From: JBCCCJ01 sp039029315
Lineage (GTDB): Bacteria > Bacteroidota > Bacteroidia > J057
DNA length: 64,000 nucleotides
Reading direction: 5' to 3'
Assembly: GCA_039029315.1 (NCBI GenBank)
Contig: JBCCGK010000065.1
Span: 1-64,000 of the forward strand
Shown: one piece after another, positions 17,912 through 27,196 of the stretch
Layout: every line of letters begins with the position of its first letter
Position numbering within the stretch: position 1 is the stretch's first letter
Notes under the pieces: generated by a model
The model's input: only the letters and a program-made list of their open reading frames with translations
Told to the model about the DNA's origin: nothing
The model's database searches: none
Translations under genes and position numbers: made by a program

Positions 17912-18074
17912 AGCGACTGTTTTGAGATCTGTGCTGAGAATTTTCAGGGTGTGTTTTTTTCTCAGAAAAGGCTCTTTTTTGTTTTTATAGTGCTGCTATG
18001 AGAACAAAAAAAGCTGCCGAATGAGGAAAAAAGACGCATACAAACAATAAGCGACAGATGTTCAAACAGTCTCT
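17912..18074. repeat. MITE-like 163-bp element, copy 2
   Basis: Same length and layout as the element at 204-366: GACTGTTTT at the left, AAACAGTCTCT at the right, the internal hairpin arms TTTTTTGTTTTTATAG and CTATGAGAACAAAAAA, and the motif GCATACAAACAATAAG. The right terminal repeat ends on the first plus-strand base of the stop codon (TTA, 18074-18076) of the minus-strand T9SS gene. The rest of the gap between the two T9SS genes (17687-17911) shows nothing recognisable. Confidence 0.7.
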
Positions 18075-20401
18075 TAGTTCAATGTCAGCTTGTGCAAGCT
18101 ACTTCCTGTAGATGTTCTCACTTGAACCAGATAAGTACCGCTTGGCAGATGACTGATATCTATTTTCTGCTCAAACAAGCTGCTTGTCTGCTCAGCTCCT
18201 TCCCAAACCATTTTTCCTCTCAGATCCAACAAAGAGATCCGAAGTTGATCAATGTTTTCCAGTTCAACTTGGATACTCACTACTCCATTCGAAGGATTTG
18301 GGTATACATTGAATGAATTGATCCCGGCTTTTAGAAGATCATCAATCCCAACATTGGTATCTACAAATACCTCTGTTACAGCATCACATCCATTCTCATC
18401 TATGGCAGTCACTGTATAAGTACCAGTAGCGAGCCCCATAGCAGTTTGGTCAGTAGATACTGTATCCCCTGTTGAATTCACCCACACATAGGTAAAGGTA
18501 CCGACTCCTCCTGAAGGAGTAGCAGTCGCAGTACCGTTCAGGGTCCCATTATCAGGAGAACTGGTAGCAGATACAGTAGGAGAAGGATTCACAGTAATAT
18601 TGATGGTGTCACTGACTGATGTTCCACAGGTTTCAGTGGCAGTGAGAATGTAAAAACGAGAGGAGGTTGCTGAGGAAATTGGGTGTGGCACATCCGTAGC
18701 ATCAAGGCTAGCCGGTGGAAACCAGTCAAAAGTATACACATCATCTGGAGAGACAGGAGGCGAAATGGCAAAGCCTCCATAGCTGAAGTTGGGATTACCA
18801 GGAATTTCCATGAACCCTAGTGGCATTAACAATCCGGTATTCAGATCGATTTCTGCAACGACATTCCCCAGATCTGTATAATAGGACATAAACAATCCTC
18901 CTGATACTGGATCAAAATCCATATCATTTACATTGATAAATGTGAGATTTACCCCAACATAGCCAATGGTGGTTGTAGCTCCGGTATTGGGATCAGCAGT
19001 ATACAAGGAATCATTGGCGTCAACAACGTACAGGGTACCTGAAGCATCAAATGACGCACCATACGCAATGGTAACATTGGGAGAATAACCAGCGGCTGTA
19101 AGGGCTCCACTGGATACATCAACAGTATAATATCTTGTACCAAAGTTCAAGGTATCAAAGGCAGTTGCCCACATTGTCTCGGTTAGATCATCATACATGA
19201 TATTTACCAGAAAATCACCGGCCAATGGTGTCATCGGACCTACATTTGTGGCAGTGGGGCTGACGGGATCAGGTGTGATAGCAATCAGTTCACCAGCAGC
19301 AGCTCCGGTATTGACACTCAAAGCGAATATGATGTTTCCAAAAGCGAAATCCATGGATCTCAATCCACTAAATGGCAAACCAGTTGTACTTAGCGGGTTA
19401 TAGTTCTCATTGTTTTCAACAGAAGTATTTGCGAGAAGGTTCCCTCCGCCAGTATAGACAATGGAATACACACTGTTTCCTCCATTGGGAACGCCACCAG
19501 AGGCTACTGGTGTCCCTCCAAGTTCAATTTGATCTCCTTGACAGATGCTTACATCATCTCCAGCATCCACCATAAATCCTACGACGGAATCAGGCTCAGA
19601 GACTGTAACGGGAAAAGTGGTCACTGAATCACAGGCGTCTGTCAAAGTAACTGTATACGTACCCGCTGATAGATCAGAGAGCAAAAGTGTATCAGTGATT
19701 CCATTGTCCCACATCACATCAAATGCAAAGCCACTGGTTGCATTGACAGTAATGGCACCTGAAGCTCCTCCGGGACAGCTAACATCACGCACGGACACTG
19801 CACCAAGACTCAAAGGGTCACCCGGAATTTCATTGAGCACGATTCCAGCTGTTCCTGTCTCTACGGAACCCAAAAATCCATCCACCAAAAACATATAGGT
19901 GTTTCCGGGTGTCAGGCAGGGTACTTCTACATATGAGGCCCAGGGAGAGGCTGTATTGGGAAAGGTGAACGGGCTACATCCTGGCCAGTCATCATTGGCA
20001 GCCAATAGGGTATATGTAGCAAAATCAGATGAATCTCCGGCTTCATAAACCCCCATTTGCGTATCAAAATCCGTTCCAAGGGTTCCTCCCCCACAGAGAT
20101 CGATGGAGACAGCTCCAGATGCAGGGGCAACAAATTTAAACCAGATAGAGTTTGCAATATTTGTTTCGCCCTGAGACCATCCTTGAAATCCAGCGCCATC
20201 ATTCGCAGGATCAGGACCCAGTGCCTGTTCGCCAGCTTCAGCAGTAGCTCCAACATTGGAATAAGTATGTGTCATTCCATCGACTGGGAGCAAGACTGCA
20301 TTGATGGCGCTATCATTTGCAGGCTGTGCCAGCAACATTGTTTGATTTATACCCATCCACACAATGCTCAAGGCAATGATTCTAACGTACAATTTGTTCA
20401 T
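18074..20401 (-). CDS. modular T9SS type A secreted protein
   Basis: A 775-residue protein with signal peptide MNKLYVRIIALSIVWMGINQTMLLAQ. One PANDSAINAVLLPVDG module (about 26-190) is followed by a SprB-type repeat (about 195-270, CPGGASGAITVNATSG...LLLSDLSAGTYTVTLTDACDS), a propeller-like region (about 275-600), a second SprB-like unit (GTATATPSGGVGTFTYVWVNSTGDT), and a type A sorting domain (FNVYPNPSNGVVSIQVE...SGTYLVQVRT...HKLTLN). It reads like a shorter paralogue of the gene at 14159, in the same orientation. The stop codon lies exactly where the MITE-like element joins, so the last codons may have been shaped by that insertion. Confidence 0.88.
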   Translation of the reverse strand: MNKLYVRIIALSIVWMGINQTMLLAQPANDSAINAVLLPVDGMTHTYSNVGATAEAGEQALGPDPANDGAGFQGWSQGETNIANSIWFKFVAPASGAVSIDLCGGGTLGTDFDTQMGVYEAGDSSDFATYTLLAANDDWPGCSPFTFPNTASPWASYVEVPCLTPGNTYMFLVDGFLGSVETGTAGIVLNEIPGDPLSLGAVSVRDVSCPGGASGAITVNATSGFAFDVMWDNGITDTLLLSDLSAGTYTVTLTDACDSVTTFPVTVSEPDSVVGFMVDAGDDVSICQGDQIELGGTPVASGGVPNGGNSVYSIVYTGGGNLLANTSVENNENYNPLSTTGLPFSGLRSMDFAFGNIIFALSVNTGAAAGELIAITPDPVSPTATNVGPMTPLAGDFLVNIMYDDLTETMWATAFDTLNFGTRYYTVDVSSGALTAAGYSPNVTIAYGASFDASGTLYVVDANDSLYTADPNTGATTTIGYVGVNLTFINVNDMDFDPVSGGLFMSYYTDLGNVVAEIDLNTGLLMPLGFMEIPGNPNFSYGGFAISPPVSPDDVYTFDWFPPASLDATDVPHPISSATSSRFYILTATETCGTSVSDTINITVNPSPTVSATSSPDNGTLNGTATATPSGGVGTFTYVWVNSTGDTVSTDQTAMGLATGTYTVTAIDENGCDAVTEVFVDTNVGIDDLLKAGINSFNVYPNPSNGVVSIQVELENIDQLRISLLDLRGKMVWEGAEQTSSLFEQKIDISHLPSGTYLVQVRTSTGSSLHKLTLN

Positions 20402-20553
20402 AGAAATAAGTTTAGTTTAAGGTTTTGGCCCAAAAGGTAAAAGATTGATCAATAAAATATGGTTTCATGGACGACAACTTGAAATAAAACAAAACTTTCC
20501 TTAAGCTACAAATACAAAAAAACTGAATTATCTCTTAGAAATCAGATTTCTTC

Positions 20554-21150
20554 ATGAAGCTAGATTTGTCATATTCTTCTTATACGTGTGAGGCTGGAGT
20601 AGACGAAGCAGGCCGAGGCTGTTTGGCAGGCCCAGTGGTAGCAGCGGCTGTCATACTTCCCATAACCTTTACCCATGAACAACTCACTGACTCCAAAAAG
20701 CTGACCCACCAACAAAGAATACGTATCAGAACCGATATTCTTGCTGAAGCCATTGCCTGGAATGTAGGCATGATCTCAGCTCCCAGAATCGATCAGGTCA
20801 ATATTCTGAATGCTACCTATGAAGCGATGCATGAAGCGATTTCCGGTTTGACTACTCCAGCAGAATTCCTGAGTATTGATGGAAACAGGTTTCGTCCCTA
20901 TCCTTCCATCCCACATGCCTGTATCATCAAAGGAGATGGAAAATACCTCAACATTGCTGCTGCTTCTATTCTTGCCAAAACCTATCGAGATGATATCATG
21001 CAGATGTTGGGACAAGAATATCCCATGTATGGCTGGGAGAGCAATAAGGGGTATCCGACCAAAAAGCACAAAGAGGCGATCAGAGATCATGGCCCTTGCC
21101 GTTACCATCGCATGAGTTTTAACTGGCAACTTCCCTTGACCTTGTTTTAA
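20554..21150 (+). CDS. rnhB: ribonuclease HII
   Basis: A 198-residue cytoplasmic enzyme. The N-terminal CEAGVDEAGRGCLAGPVVAAAVIL contains the catalytic DEAGRG motif, followed by LTDSKKLT (conserved DSKKL), a central LSIDGNRF aspartate and KGDGKYLNIAAASILAKTYRD, the second metal-site region. The length and motif order are normal for bacterial RNase HII, which removes ribonucleotides and RNA primers from RNA-DNA hybrids. It is divergent from the T9SS gene, with 152 bases between starts, and is followed 93 bases later by the BON-LysM gene. Confidence 0.97.
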   Translation: MKLDLSYSSYTCEAGVDEAGRGCLAGPVVAAAVILPITFTHEQLTDSKKLTHQQRIRIRTDILAEAIAWNVGMISAPRIDQVNILNATYEAMHEAISGLTTPAEFLSIDGNRFRPYPSIPHACIIKGDGKYLNIAAASILAKTYRDDIMQMLGQEYPMYGWESNKGYPTKKHKEAIRDHGPCRYHRMSFNWQLPLTLF

Positions 21151-21243
21151 CTCTGCCAGCAGAAAAGGCTTTCATTTGCCAATCGAAGGAGAATCCCTAA
21201 CTTGCAGCGATTACGAATACTCACTACACAAAACAACAATATC

Positions 21244-21627
21244 ATGAGTCTACAAGACAAATATCGGGAAGTCCTTTCTCTTGGAGAAGCATTTCAGGTC
21301 AAGGGTGGATATGTAGAGGAAGCTGAAGGCAAACTCAAGGTGGGAGGAACAGCTTTGACTCAATTTCATAAGGATCGGATGTGGGACAAAATCAAGGAAA
21401 TCGGTGGAGAAACCCCCATGGACATTGAAGCGGATATCCAGGTAGAAATCACAGAGTATTACCACAAGCACACGGTCGAGAAGGGAGATACCCTGGGCAA
21501 AATTGCCAAGACCTACTATAAAAAGGCTGCAAAGTACATGACTATTTTTAGTGCCAATACTGATATCCTGAAAGATCCAAATCTGATCTACCCAGGACAA
21601 GAATTGGTCATTCCACACCCTGACTGA
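21244..21627 (+). CDS. BON-LysM protein, Kbp/YgaU-like
   Basis: A 127-residue protein. The ATG at 21244 (MSLQDKYREVLSLGEAF) was chosen over an upstream one at 21202 that would add 14 residues with no family counterpart. The N-terminal half (LKVGGTALTQFHKDRMWDKIKEIGGETPMDIEADIQVE) resembles a BON domain; the C-terminal half (YHKHTVEKGDTLGKIAKTYYKKAAKYMTIFSANTDILKDPNLIYPGQELVIP) is a clear LysM domain. The combination without a signal peptide matches E. coli Kbp (YgaU), a cytoplasmic potassium-binding protein of about 149 residues. The role by homology is potassium sensing, but this is inference. Confidence 0.82.
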   Translation: MSLQDKYREVLSLGEAFQVKGGYVEEAEGKLKVGGTALTQFHKDRMWDKIKEIGGETPMDIEADIQVEITEYYHKHTVEKGDTLGKIAKTYYKKAAKYMTIFSANTDILKDPNLIYPGQELVIPHPD

Positions 21628-21636
21628 TCATATATT

Positions 21637-21888
21637 ATGTTCAACTTCTTTAAACGGTCCAGAAACGGGCAGGCAAAAAAGACTGCTCCTATTCAGTTTG
21701 TTGACCTGGATGGAACACCTATGTCAGAGGGAGATGAAGTCATCGCGTTGCGGTATGAGTTGGGAAGGTGCAAAATCATCAAAGACGAACATGGGTTTGC
21801 TTATGAATCGATCGATTCTGGCAAAGTCGTCTCCATGTGGCGCATGGTCGATGCTGCCACTTCCCACCAAAAGGTGCGCAAACTCTAG
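21637..21888 (+). CDS. hypothetical protein, 83 aa
   Basis: A small basic-to-mixed protein starting MFNFFKRSRNGQAKK, with a compact core VDLDGTPMSEGDEVIALRYELGRCKIIKDEHGFAYESIDSGKVVSMWRMVDA that reads like a small SH3-like beta barrel. No signal peptide. It follows the LysM gene by only nine bases and probably shares its transcript. Its stop overlaps the convergent oxidoreductase gene's stop by four bases. I do not recognise the family. Confidence 0.65.
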   Translation: MFNFFKRSRNGQAKKTAPIQFVDLDGTPMSEGDEVIALRYELGRCKIIKDEHGFAYESIDSGKVVSMWRMVDAATSHQKVRKL

Positions 21889-22976
21889 AGCATGACTTTA
21901 CGTCCATTGTCAGCCGCGGACAAGATTGCCTCAATCAGGCGAAGATCTGTAAGCCCTTCTTCTCCGGTAACCAGGGGAGACCGTTTTTCTTTGATGCTGC
22001 TTGCAACATCATCCATTTGTGTGGCTTGCTGACTGACTTGAGGCAGATCCATGGGGCCTTCATGGGTTCGACCGGATGTTCCGCGTCCATTGAATGAGGG
22101 TTGGCACTCGAACCACCCTTTCTCAGCACTGACAAAGTGCCTGTCCACATAGGTGGAATAACTCGTCACTGCATGGGCTATCGTTCCTCCCGGAAATTCC
22201 ATTTGCCACATAACGGTCTCATGTATGTCTTTGAACCATTCACTGTCGTAGGTATATGCCTGAGCTGTTACGGAGATGGGTTCTTTGCCAGTCGTATATC
22301 TGGCGGCTTGAATACAGTACACTCCCAAATCCATGATGGCTCCTCCCCCTCCCTTCTCTTTGTCTAGTCTCCAGATTCCTGGCCGACGAACTCTATAGGC
22401 CAGGCCCGATTCGATCAGATGGATGGGGCCGTGAACCTTGTTTTGTCCCAAGCGCATGACTTCTTGATGATGGCGCTCATACTGCAATCGGTATCCAATA
22501 GACAAGATGCGATCTGCTTTTTTACATGCTGCTATCATTTCTTCACATTCCGCTGAAGTAAGTGCCATCGGTTTCTCACAGATCACATGTTTGCCAGCTT
22601 CGGCAGCACGGATGGTGTATTCAGCATGCATAAAATTGGGCAAAACGATATAGATGATGTCGATCTCATCATTGTCTGCTATTTGGTCAAAGGTCTCATA
22701 GTTATAAATATTCTTTTGGGGGACATTGTATTCCTTGGCCCATTTGTCAGCTTTGGCTGGTGTTCCTGTAACCAAACCGGCCAAATAACAGTGCTGCGTT
22801 TCTTTCAATGCTGGTCCCAGCATGATGGTAGCATAATTCCCCAAACCAACCAGAGCCACCCCCAGTTTTCGGTCTTCAGGGAGCCGATCTGTTGCAAATA
22901 AAGAAGGAGCGAGTGCCAGACCACTTCCAGCAATCCCCATTTGTTTAAGGGCAGTCCGTCGAGTTAGAGATTTCAT
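21885..22976 (-). CDS. Gfo/Idh/MocA family oxidoreductase, Tat-type signal
   Basis: A 363-residue protein. The N-terminus MKSLTRRTALKQMGIAGSGLALAPSLFA is a twin-arginine-like signal, so it is probably exported to the periplasm. The Rossmann domain begins LGVALVGLGNYATIMLGPAL, and the family motif EKPMALTSAECEEMI is present at about residues 134-148, with the C-terminal alpha/beta substrate domain starting around RLQYERHHQEV. The best match by pattern is the glucose-fructose-oxidoreductase-like subgroup, which binds NAD(P)(H) tightly and is exported folded. The substrate is unknown but is likely a sugar or its derivative. Confidence 0.92.
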   Translation of the reverse strand: MKSLTRRTALKQMGIAGSGLALAPSLFATDRLPEDRKLGVALVGLGNYATIMLGPALKETQHCYLAGLVTGTPAKADKWAKEYNVPQKNIYNYETFDQIADNDEIDIIYIVLPNFMHAEYTIRAAEAGKHVICEKPMALTSAECEEMIAACKKADRILSIGYRLQYERHHQEVMRLGQNKVHGPIHLIESGLAYRVRRPGIWRLDKEKGGGGAIMDLGVYCIQAARYTTGKEPISVTAQAYTYDSEWFKDIHETVMWQMEFPGGTIAHAVTSYSTYVDRHFVSAEKGWFECQPSFNGRGTSGRTHEGPMDLPQVSQQATQMDDVASSIKEKRSPLVTGEEGLTDLRLIEAILSAADNGRKVML

Positions 22977-23024
22977 ACGTTAAAACTAGCAAAAGCCTAC
23001 AGCATTTATGTTTCAATTCTTGCT

Positions 23025-23032
23025 ATATTTGA
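23025..23032 (+). promoter_or_regulatory. candidate -7 element TATATTTG
   Basis: TATATTTG matches TAnnTTTG and lies 24 bases before the ATG of the C1 peptidase gene, the same distance as at the consensus promoter before 12217. No TTTG at the expected upstream spacing is present. Confidence 0.45.
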
Positions 23033-23056
23033 CTTTTCTATCCAAACCTCTATCCT

Positions 23057-24190
23057 ATGAAAAGACATCTATTCATCCTTCCTATTCTGATCCTAAGCAT
23101 GTCTGTTGTATTCGGACAAGAAGTTATTCGAAATACTCCTGAAGGCGGTTATCTTTTTACCATTGAACACAATCAAGGGGCAACTGCTGTCAAAAATCAG
23201 GGGAGCTCGGGCACATGCTGGAGTTTTTCTACCTTATCCTTTTTTGAATCAGAACTCATTCGCAAAGGGAAAGGGGAATTCGATTTATCAGAAATGTACA
23301 TCGTCCGGCATACTTATCCTCAGAAAGCTGAGCTCTATGTTCGGATGCATGGGAATGCAAACTTTAGCCCCGGCGGCTTGTTTCGGGATGTCCTGAACGT
23401 GCAGGATCAATTTGGTCTGGTCCCGGAATCTGTTTACTCTGGCAAGACAATTCGCCCAGACCGCCATACACATATAGAAATGGACAGGGTTCTCCTCAGT
23501 ATGGTTGAGTCTTTCACTTCCGATAACATGAAAGGACTCACACCAAAGTGGAAAGAAGTGATTGGATCTGTGCTCGATGTATATCTGGGGGAAATTCCAC
23601 AAGAGTTTGAGTATAAAGGAAAGCCCTATACCCCCATCAGTTTCGCAGAAGAACTTGGACTCAAATCCGAGGATTATATAGAGTTGAGTTCATTTACACA
23701 TCATCCTTATTATCAGTCATTCGTTCTGGAGGTTCCGGACAATTGGGACTGGTCACGAGTCTATAATCTTCCGCTGGATGAACTGGAAGCCACCGTGGAT
23801 TATGCCTTGCAAAATGGTCATACCGTAGCCTGGGACACGGATGTAAGTGAGAAGTATTTTTCTCACGGAAAGGCGGTTGCTGTTGTGCCCCAAGAGGGAA
23901 GAACAGTCCCCCAGGAGCCCGGACCGGAAAAGGAAATTACCCCCGAGCTTCGTCAAAAAGGCTTTGACCAATTCTCAACTACGGATGATCATTTGATGCA
24001 CATCGTCGGAATGGCAAAAGATCAAAAAGGTTCTCCCTACTATATTGTCAAAAACTCCTGGGGTCAGTCATCCAATCAATGCGGCGGATATGTCTATGTG
24101 TCCAAACCTTATTTTAGATACAAGACCATCCATGTCATGATTCACAAGGATGCCCTTCCTGCCGACACAAGACAGAAATTGGGACTCTGA
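23057..24190 (+). CDS. exported C1 family cysteine peptidase (bleomycin hydrolase/PepC-like)
   Basis: A 377-residue protein with signal peptide MKRHLFILPILILSMSVVFGQ. The catalytic cysteine lies in VKNQGSSGTCWSFSTLSFFESE (oxyanion glutamine and C-W), the histidine in DDHLMHIVGMAKDQKG, and the asparagine in YYIVKNSWGQSS. Spacing and the NSWG motif follow the bleomycin hydrolase/aminopeptidase C branch of papain-like enzymes. The family is usually cytoplasmic and about 450 residues, so a signal peptide and shorter length mark this as the exported Bacteroidota variant. Its stop abuts the stop of the convergent gene (24190/24191). Confidence 0.92.
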   Translation: MKRHLFILPILILSMSVVFGQEVIRNTPEGGYLFTIEHNQGATAVKNQGSSGTCWSFSTLSFFESELIRKGKGEFDLSEMYIVRHTYPQKAELYVRMHGNANFSPGGLFRDVLNVQDQFGLVPESVYSGKTIRPDRHTHIEMDRVLLSMVESFTSDNMKGLTPKWKEVIGSVLDVYLGEIPQEFEYKGKPYTPISFAEELGLKSEDYIELSSFTHHPYYQSFVLEVPDNWDWSRVYNLPLDELEATVDYALQNGHTVAWDTDVSEKYFSHGKAVAVVPQEGRTVPQEPGPEKEITPELRQKGFDQFSTTDDHLMHIVGMAKDQKGSPYYIVKNSWGQSSNQCGGYVYVSKPYFRYKTIHVMIHKDALPADTRQKLGL

Positions 24191-25696
24191 TCAAAACCAG
24201 GCAATCTGTAATCCAACAGATGTCTGTTGTTGGATGCGGGCGTTCCTTCCAATGGCGGTGATAAAATTCCTGTTTGGAGAAAATGTGGCCAGATTCGCTG
24301 TGCCCCTTACGGATGCCAGATAGGAGATTTCTAGTCGGATCGCAGGAGATAGGTAATAATAGGCATTCAAGCTGAGTTGACTTCCCAGATAGGTCTGATC
24401 GCGCCATCTGTTTCCGGGAAGGGCAACGGCATTGGGAGTCTGTATGGCCTGGAACAGGTTTGCACGAAGAAATCCCCGGATATAGGTCCTGCTTGTTGGA
24501 TAGTATCCGATGCCATAATGAGCCACCAACTGAAGATAGGGAGGAAAAAACCATTCTTTCAGCGTGTACATTTGGAGCTGCATATCTTCTGTTTTCCGGT
24601 GTCGGAATGCGCCATATCGCATGCCATATTCTGCTTCCAGGCTGATTGATCGCTGCCAGGATTGCTTCCAGGGCTGTTCGGACACATAGGAAACATATAA
24701 GGCTGGAGCAAACTCTATAGAGCGCAGTCCCCCTTCTACTTGAATACTGGTATCATGTGAGGCGGACTGATATCGGTCAAAGTCAGCATACGTCTGATTG
24801 GACATCCGAATATTGGGATCGATTCCTATACTTGCTCTGCGGCCCGCGAGTCGCGGAGCAAGAAAACCATAATTCCACATATCCTGCACGATGGCATACA
24901 GCCCGACAGCTGCTTCTTCCTGATCGACCATATCCTGTTCCCTCAAGAAAGTATGTATCTGTTCCAGTTCCCAGATTTTTTGCAATCGAAAGTCAAAATA
25001 TCTTCTATTTTTCAGTTGAGATATTCGAGCCGCAAATCCCAATACATCCCCTTCTGTCAGCTCACGGGTCACATATCCCCTCCTCTCCAAGGCGTGAAGA
25101 ATGAATAAGGCATGTTGGGCATCCTCTACCTGCTCAATTCGTCCGTGGCCGACCGTCAATTGCATATCTAATTTAAGTCGATGTTGTGCCAGTTGGTTGT
25201 CCACCTCCTCAAGTTCATTTATCAAGCTGACCTTTCTCGAAGAGATGTGCGTCACATCAGATCGATAATCCAGCTGTGTTGTGAGACCGAAGAAGAAGGA
25301 GGAGGACAAGTATCTCAATCTGTCAGATCTGATCAGAAGATGTGACTGAAATCGTCGGTTCTTCACCTGGGAACGGATTCCTCGGGATTGCTGATGTATA
25401 TCTGGATTGATTCCCAGTGAGATGAGGGTATTTTCCTGGAGCTTGGGAGTATTGCTCAAAGACTGATAGCGCACATTCATATTGCCACTGAGCCCTGTAA
25501 AGCGAGTCTGGCTGTTATTCGATCTTAGCCCTGGCTGACTGTGTTGCCCCTTCCCCTGAAGGGACAGATCCAGACTTTTTCGCGAAAGAATAGGGCGTGC
25601 GTATTGAGATAAGTCAACCGAAGGAATCTGCCCCCAAATAGGAAGACATAGACAGCATATAGCAAAAACAAGTACAGTAAGTTGAAGCCTTCTCAT
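24191..25696 (-). CDS. putative outer-membrane beta-barrel protein
   Basis: A 501-residue protein. The ATG at 25696 starts a signal peptide MRRLQLTVLVFAICCLCLPIWGQ; the 26 residues upstream in frame are rejected. After a linker rich in serine, glutamine and arginine the sequence alternates polar and aromatic residues with repeated basic turns (for example QSHLLIRSDRLRYLSSSFFFGLTTQLDYRSD and TSVGLQIAWF at the end). The terminal phenylalanine is typical of barrels recognised by BamA. A central helical section (residues about 170-260) interrupts it. The family is not recognised. It converges on the C1 peptidase gene without a gap. Confidence 0.65.
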   Translation of the reverse strand: MRRLQLTVLVFAICCLCLPIWGQIPSVDLSQYARPILSRKSLDLSLQGKGQHSQPGLRSNNSQTRFTGLSGNMNVRYQSLSNTPKLQENTLISLGINPDIHQQSRGIRSQVKNRRFQSHLLIRSDRLRYLSSSFFFGLTTQLDYRSDVTHISSRKVSLINELEEVDNQLAQHRLKLDMQLTVGHGRIEQVEDAQHALFILHALERRGYVTRELTEGDVLGFAARISQLKNRRYFDFRLQKIWELEQIHTFLREQDMVDQEEAAVGLYAIVQDMWNYGFLAPRLAGRRASIGIDPNIRMSNQTYADFDRYQSASHDTSIQVEGGLRSIEFAPALYVSYVSEQPWKQSWQRSISLEAEYGMRYGAFRHRKTEDMQLQMYTLKEWFFPPYLQLVAHYGIGYYPTSRTYIRGFLRANLFQAIQTPNAVALPGNRWRDQTYLGSQLSLNAYYYLSPAIRLEISYLASVRGTANLATFSPNRNFITAIGRNARIQQQTSVGLQIAWF

Positions 25697-25965
25697 TGGA
25701 AAGTGTTGTAGGATGAATACGTAAAGCGATCCTTGTCCAAAATCTCTAACAAGGAAATATCTGATGGTGGTCATCGCAAAGTAGCGCCTCTACAAAAAAT
25801 GGTTGGTTGGTATCAATAATTGAGTAAGTAGTTTGTCTCCCCTCCCCCAATCACCAACAACCCAATCACCAATCCTCCAAACACTCACAATAATTCCATC
25901 CCAGCTTTTTGTCGAGTTCGCTCGTCTTAATGATACATATGAACTTCATTCCTCATTTTTTTTCT

Positions 25966-27039
25966 ATGAAAACCTACTTTCTGCCCCTACTTCTTCTCCT
26001 CAGTTTGAGTTCCTGCCAATTGATCGATATTGCTCCAGAGCCGGAGAATCCCATCAATTGTTCATTCATTACCGAAATCACCCCTCCTTCAGGAGTCAGG
26101 ATAAGTAAACGAGGGGTGCTGGACCCAGACTTCAAGATTGGACTTTTTGATCAACTTCAGGTCATCAATGAACAGCTAGCATATGCCTTGGGCAGTACCA
26201 ATATCGGAGGATATGTCGGCCTGATGAAATCTACCGACAGCGGCATGAATTGGGACAGGCTGGAGATAGAATTTGACTTTCATCCCCGAAGCATGGCATT
26301 CAGAGATGCTCAATTCGGTCTGATCATAGGGAGTCAACAGAATGTTTATCAGAATAATACCCTCCGCACCACTGATGGGGGAAAAAGTTGGGAAAGGCTG
26401 ACACACGAGAATCTGCCAGGCCTTTTGTATCACCTCCAATTTGACAAGGATGGAAATATTTATGCCTATCTCACTGACCACCAAGCCTACAAACTCGTGA
26501 AGTCCACAGACAATGGGGAGAGTTGGCACACCTTATTTGATTCTCCCGATCTGGAGTTCAAACAAGTTACCTTTGGGTATCGTTTGGTCGATGAGCACCT
26601 TTATATTTCTGGCAAAGAAGGGAAACTCCTCAAAATCAACACAAATGGGGATCTGCTGGAAGTTCTGGAAACAGGGGTAGCATTTTTTCAGGATGTGTAT
26701 GTGATAGATGAAGACAATCTCATCGTCACTGGAAGTCATCAGGCCATGAAATCATCTGATGGTGGGAAGTCCTGGACCATCATCCATGACAGATCAAGCA
26801 AGGTGGTTGGATATACCTCTAGCCAGAATGGCTTACTCATTCTCAACCTCAGTCATTGCCCAACAGATGTAGGGCCTGCCAATGATCTCTTTGCCAGCAC
26901 GAATGATGGGGGGATTAGTTGGGATATGGAAGAAGTGTCTACCAATCTGCTCATTTTGTCTAGCAATAGTCAGCCCTATTCTGATCGGACCTTCTGGATG
27001 ATTATAGATCATCAGTTGCTGGAAATCAGCATGAACTAG
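25966..27039 (+). CDS. Asp-box (BNR/YCF48-like) repeat lipoprotein
   Basis: A 357-residue lipoprotein beginning at ATG 25966 (MKTYFLPLLLLLSLSSC, lipobox SLSSC). At least five Asp-box motifs are visible: STDSGMNWDRL, TTDGGKSWERL, STDNGESWHTL, SSDGGKSWTII and STNDGGISWDM, spaced about 45-60 residues apart. These are the turns of a sialidase-like or Ycf48-like beta-propeller. The Asp-box alone does not give an activity: catalytic sialidase residues (the arginine triad) are not apparent. It is probably a periplasmic or surface scaffolding or binding protein. Confidence 0.85.
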   Translation: MKTYFLPLLLLLSLSSCQLIDIAPEPENPINCSFITEITPPSGVRISKRGVLDPDFKIGLFDQLQVINEQLAYALGSTNIGGYVGLMKSTDSGMNWDRLEIEFDFHPRSMAFRDAQFGLIIGSQQNVYQNNTLRTTDGGKSWERLTHENLPGLLYHLQFDKDGNIYAYLTDHQAYKLVKSTDNGESWHTLFDSPDLEFKQVTFGYRLVDEHLYISGKEGKLLKINTNGDLLEVLETGVAFFQDVYVIDEDNLIVTGSHQAMKSSDGGKSWTIIHDRSSKVVGYTSSQNGLLILNLSHCPTDVGPANDLFASTNDGGISWDMEEVSTNLLILSSNSQPYSDRTFWMIIDHQLLEISMN

Positions 27040-27108
27040 CGCCTTTCCGCTATTTTCATGAAAACAGAATTAATTTGGATTGTCAAAGCTTGATGAACAT
27101 AATTGATC

Positions 27109-27116
27109 TATCTTTG
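27109..27116 (+). promoter_or_regulatory. candidate -7 element TATCTTTG
   Basis: TATCTTTG matches TAnnTTTG and lies 81 bases before the M1 peptidase start. A small stem GTCCC/GGGAC (27146-27160) sits in the intervening leader. No well-spaced TTTG is present. Confidence 0.4.
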
Positions 27117-27196
27117 CATGTTTATTTTTCTCAATCATTTCAACCGTCCCTCTTCGGGACACTACCATTGCAAAAGTTTTCAATTTGTCATCAAAC

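Noticed and set aside
25966..27039. Sialidase
   Set aside because: The Asp-box repeats are present, but the catalytic arginine triad, tyrosine and FRIP motif are not apparent.
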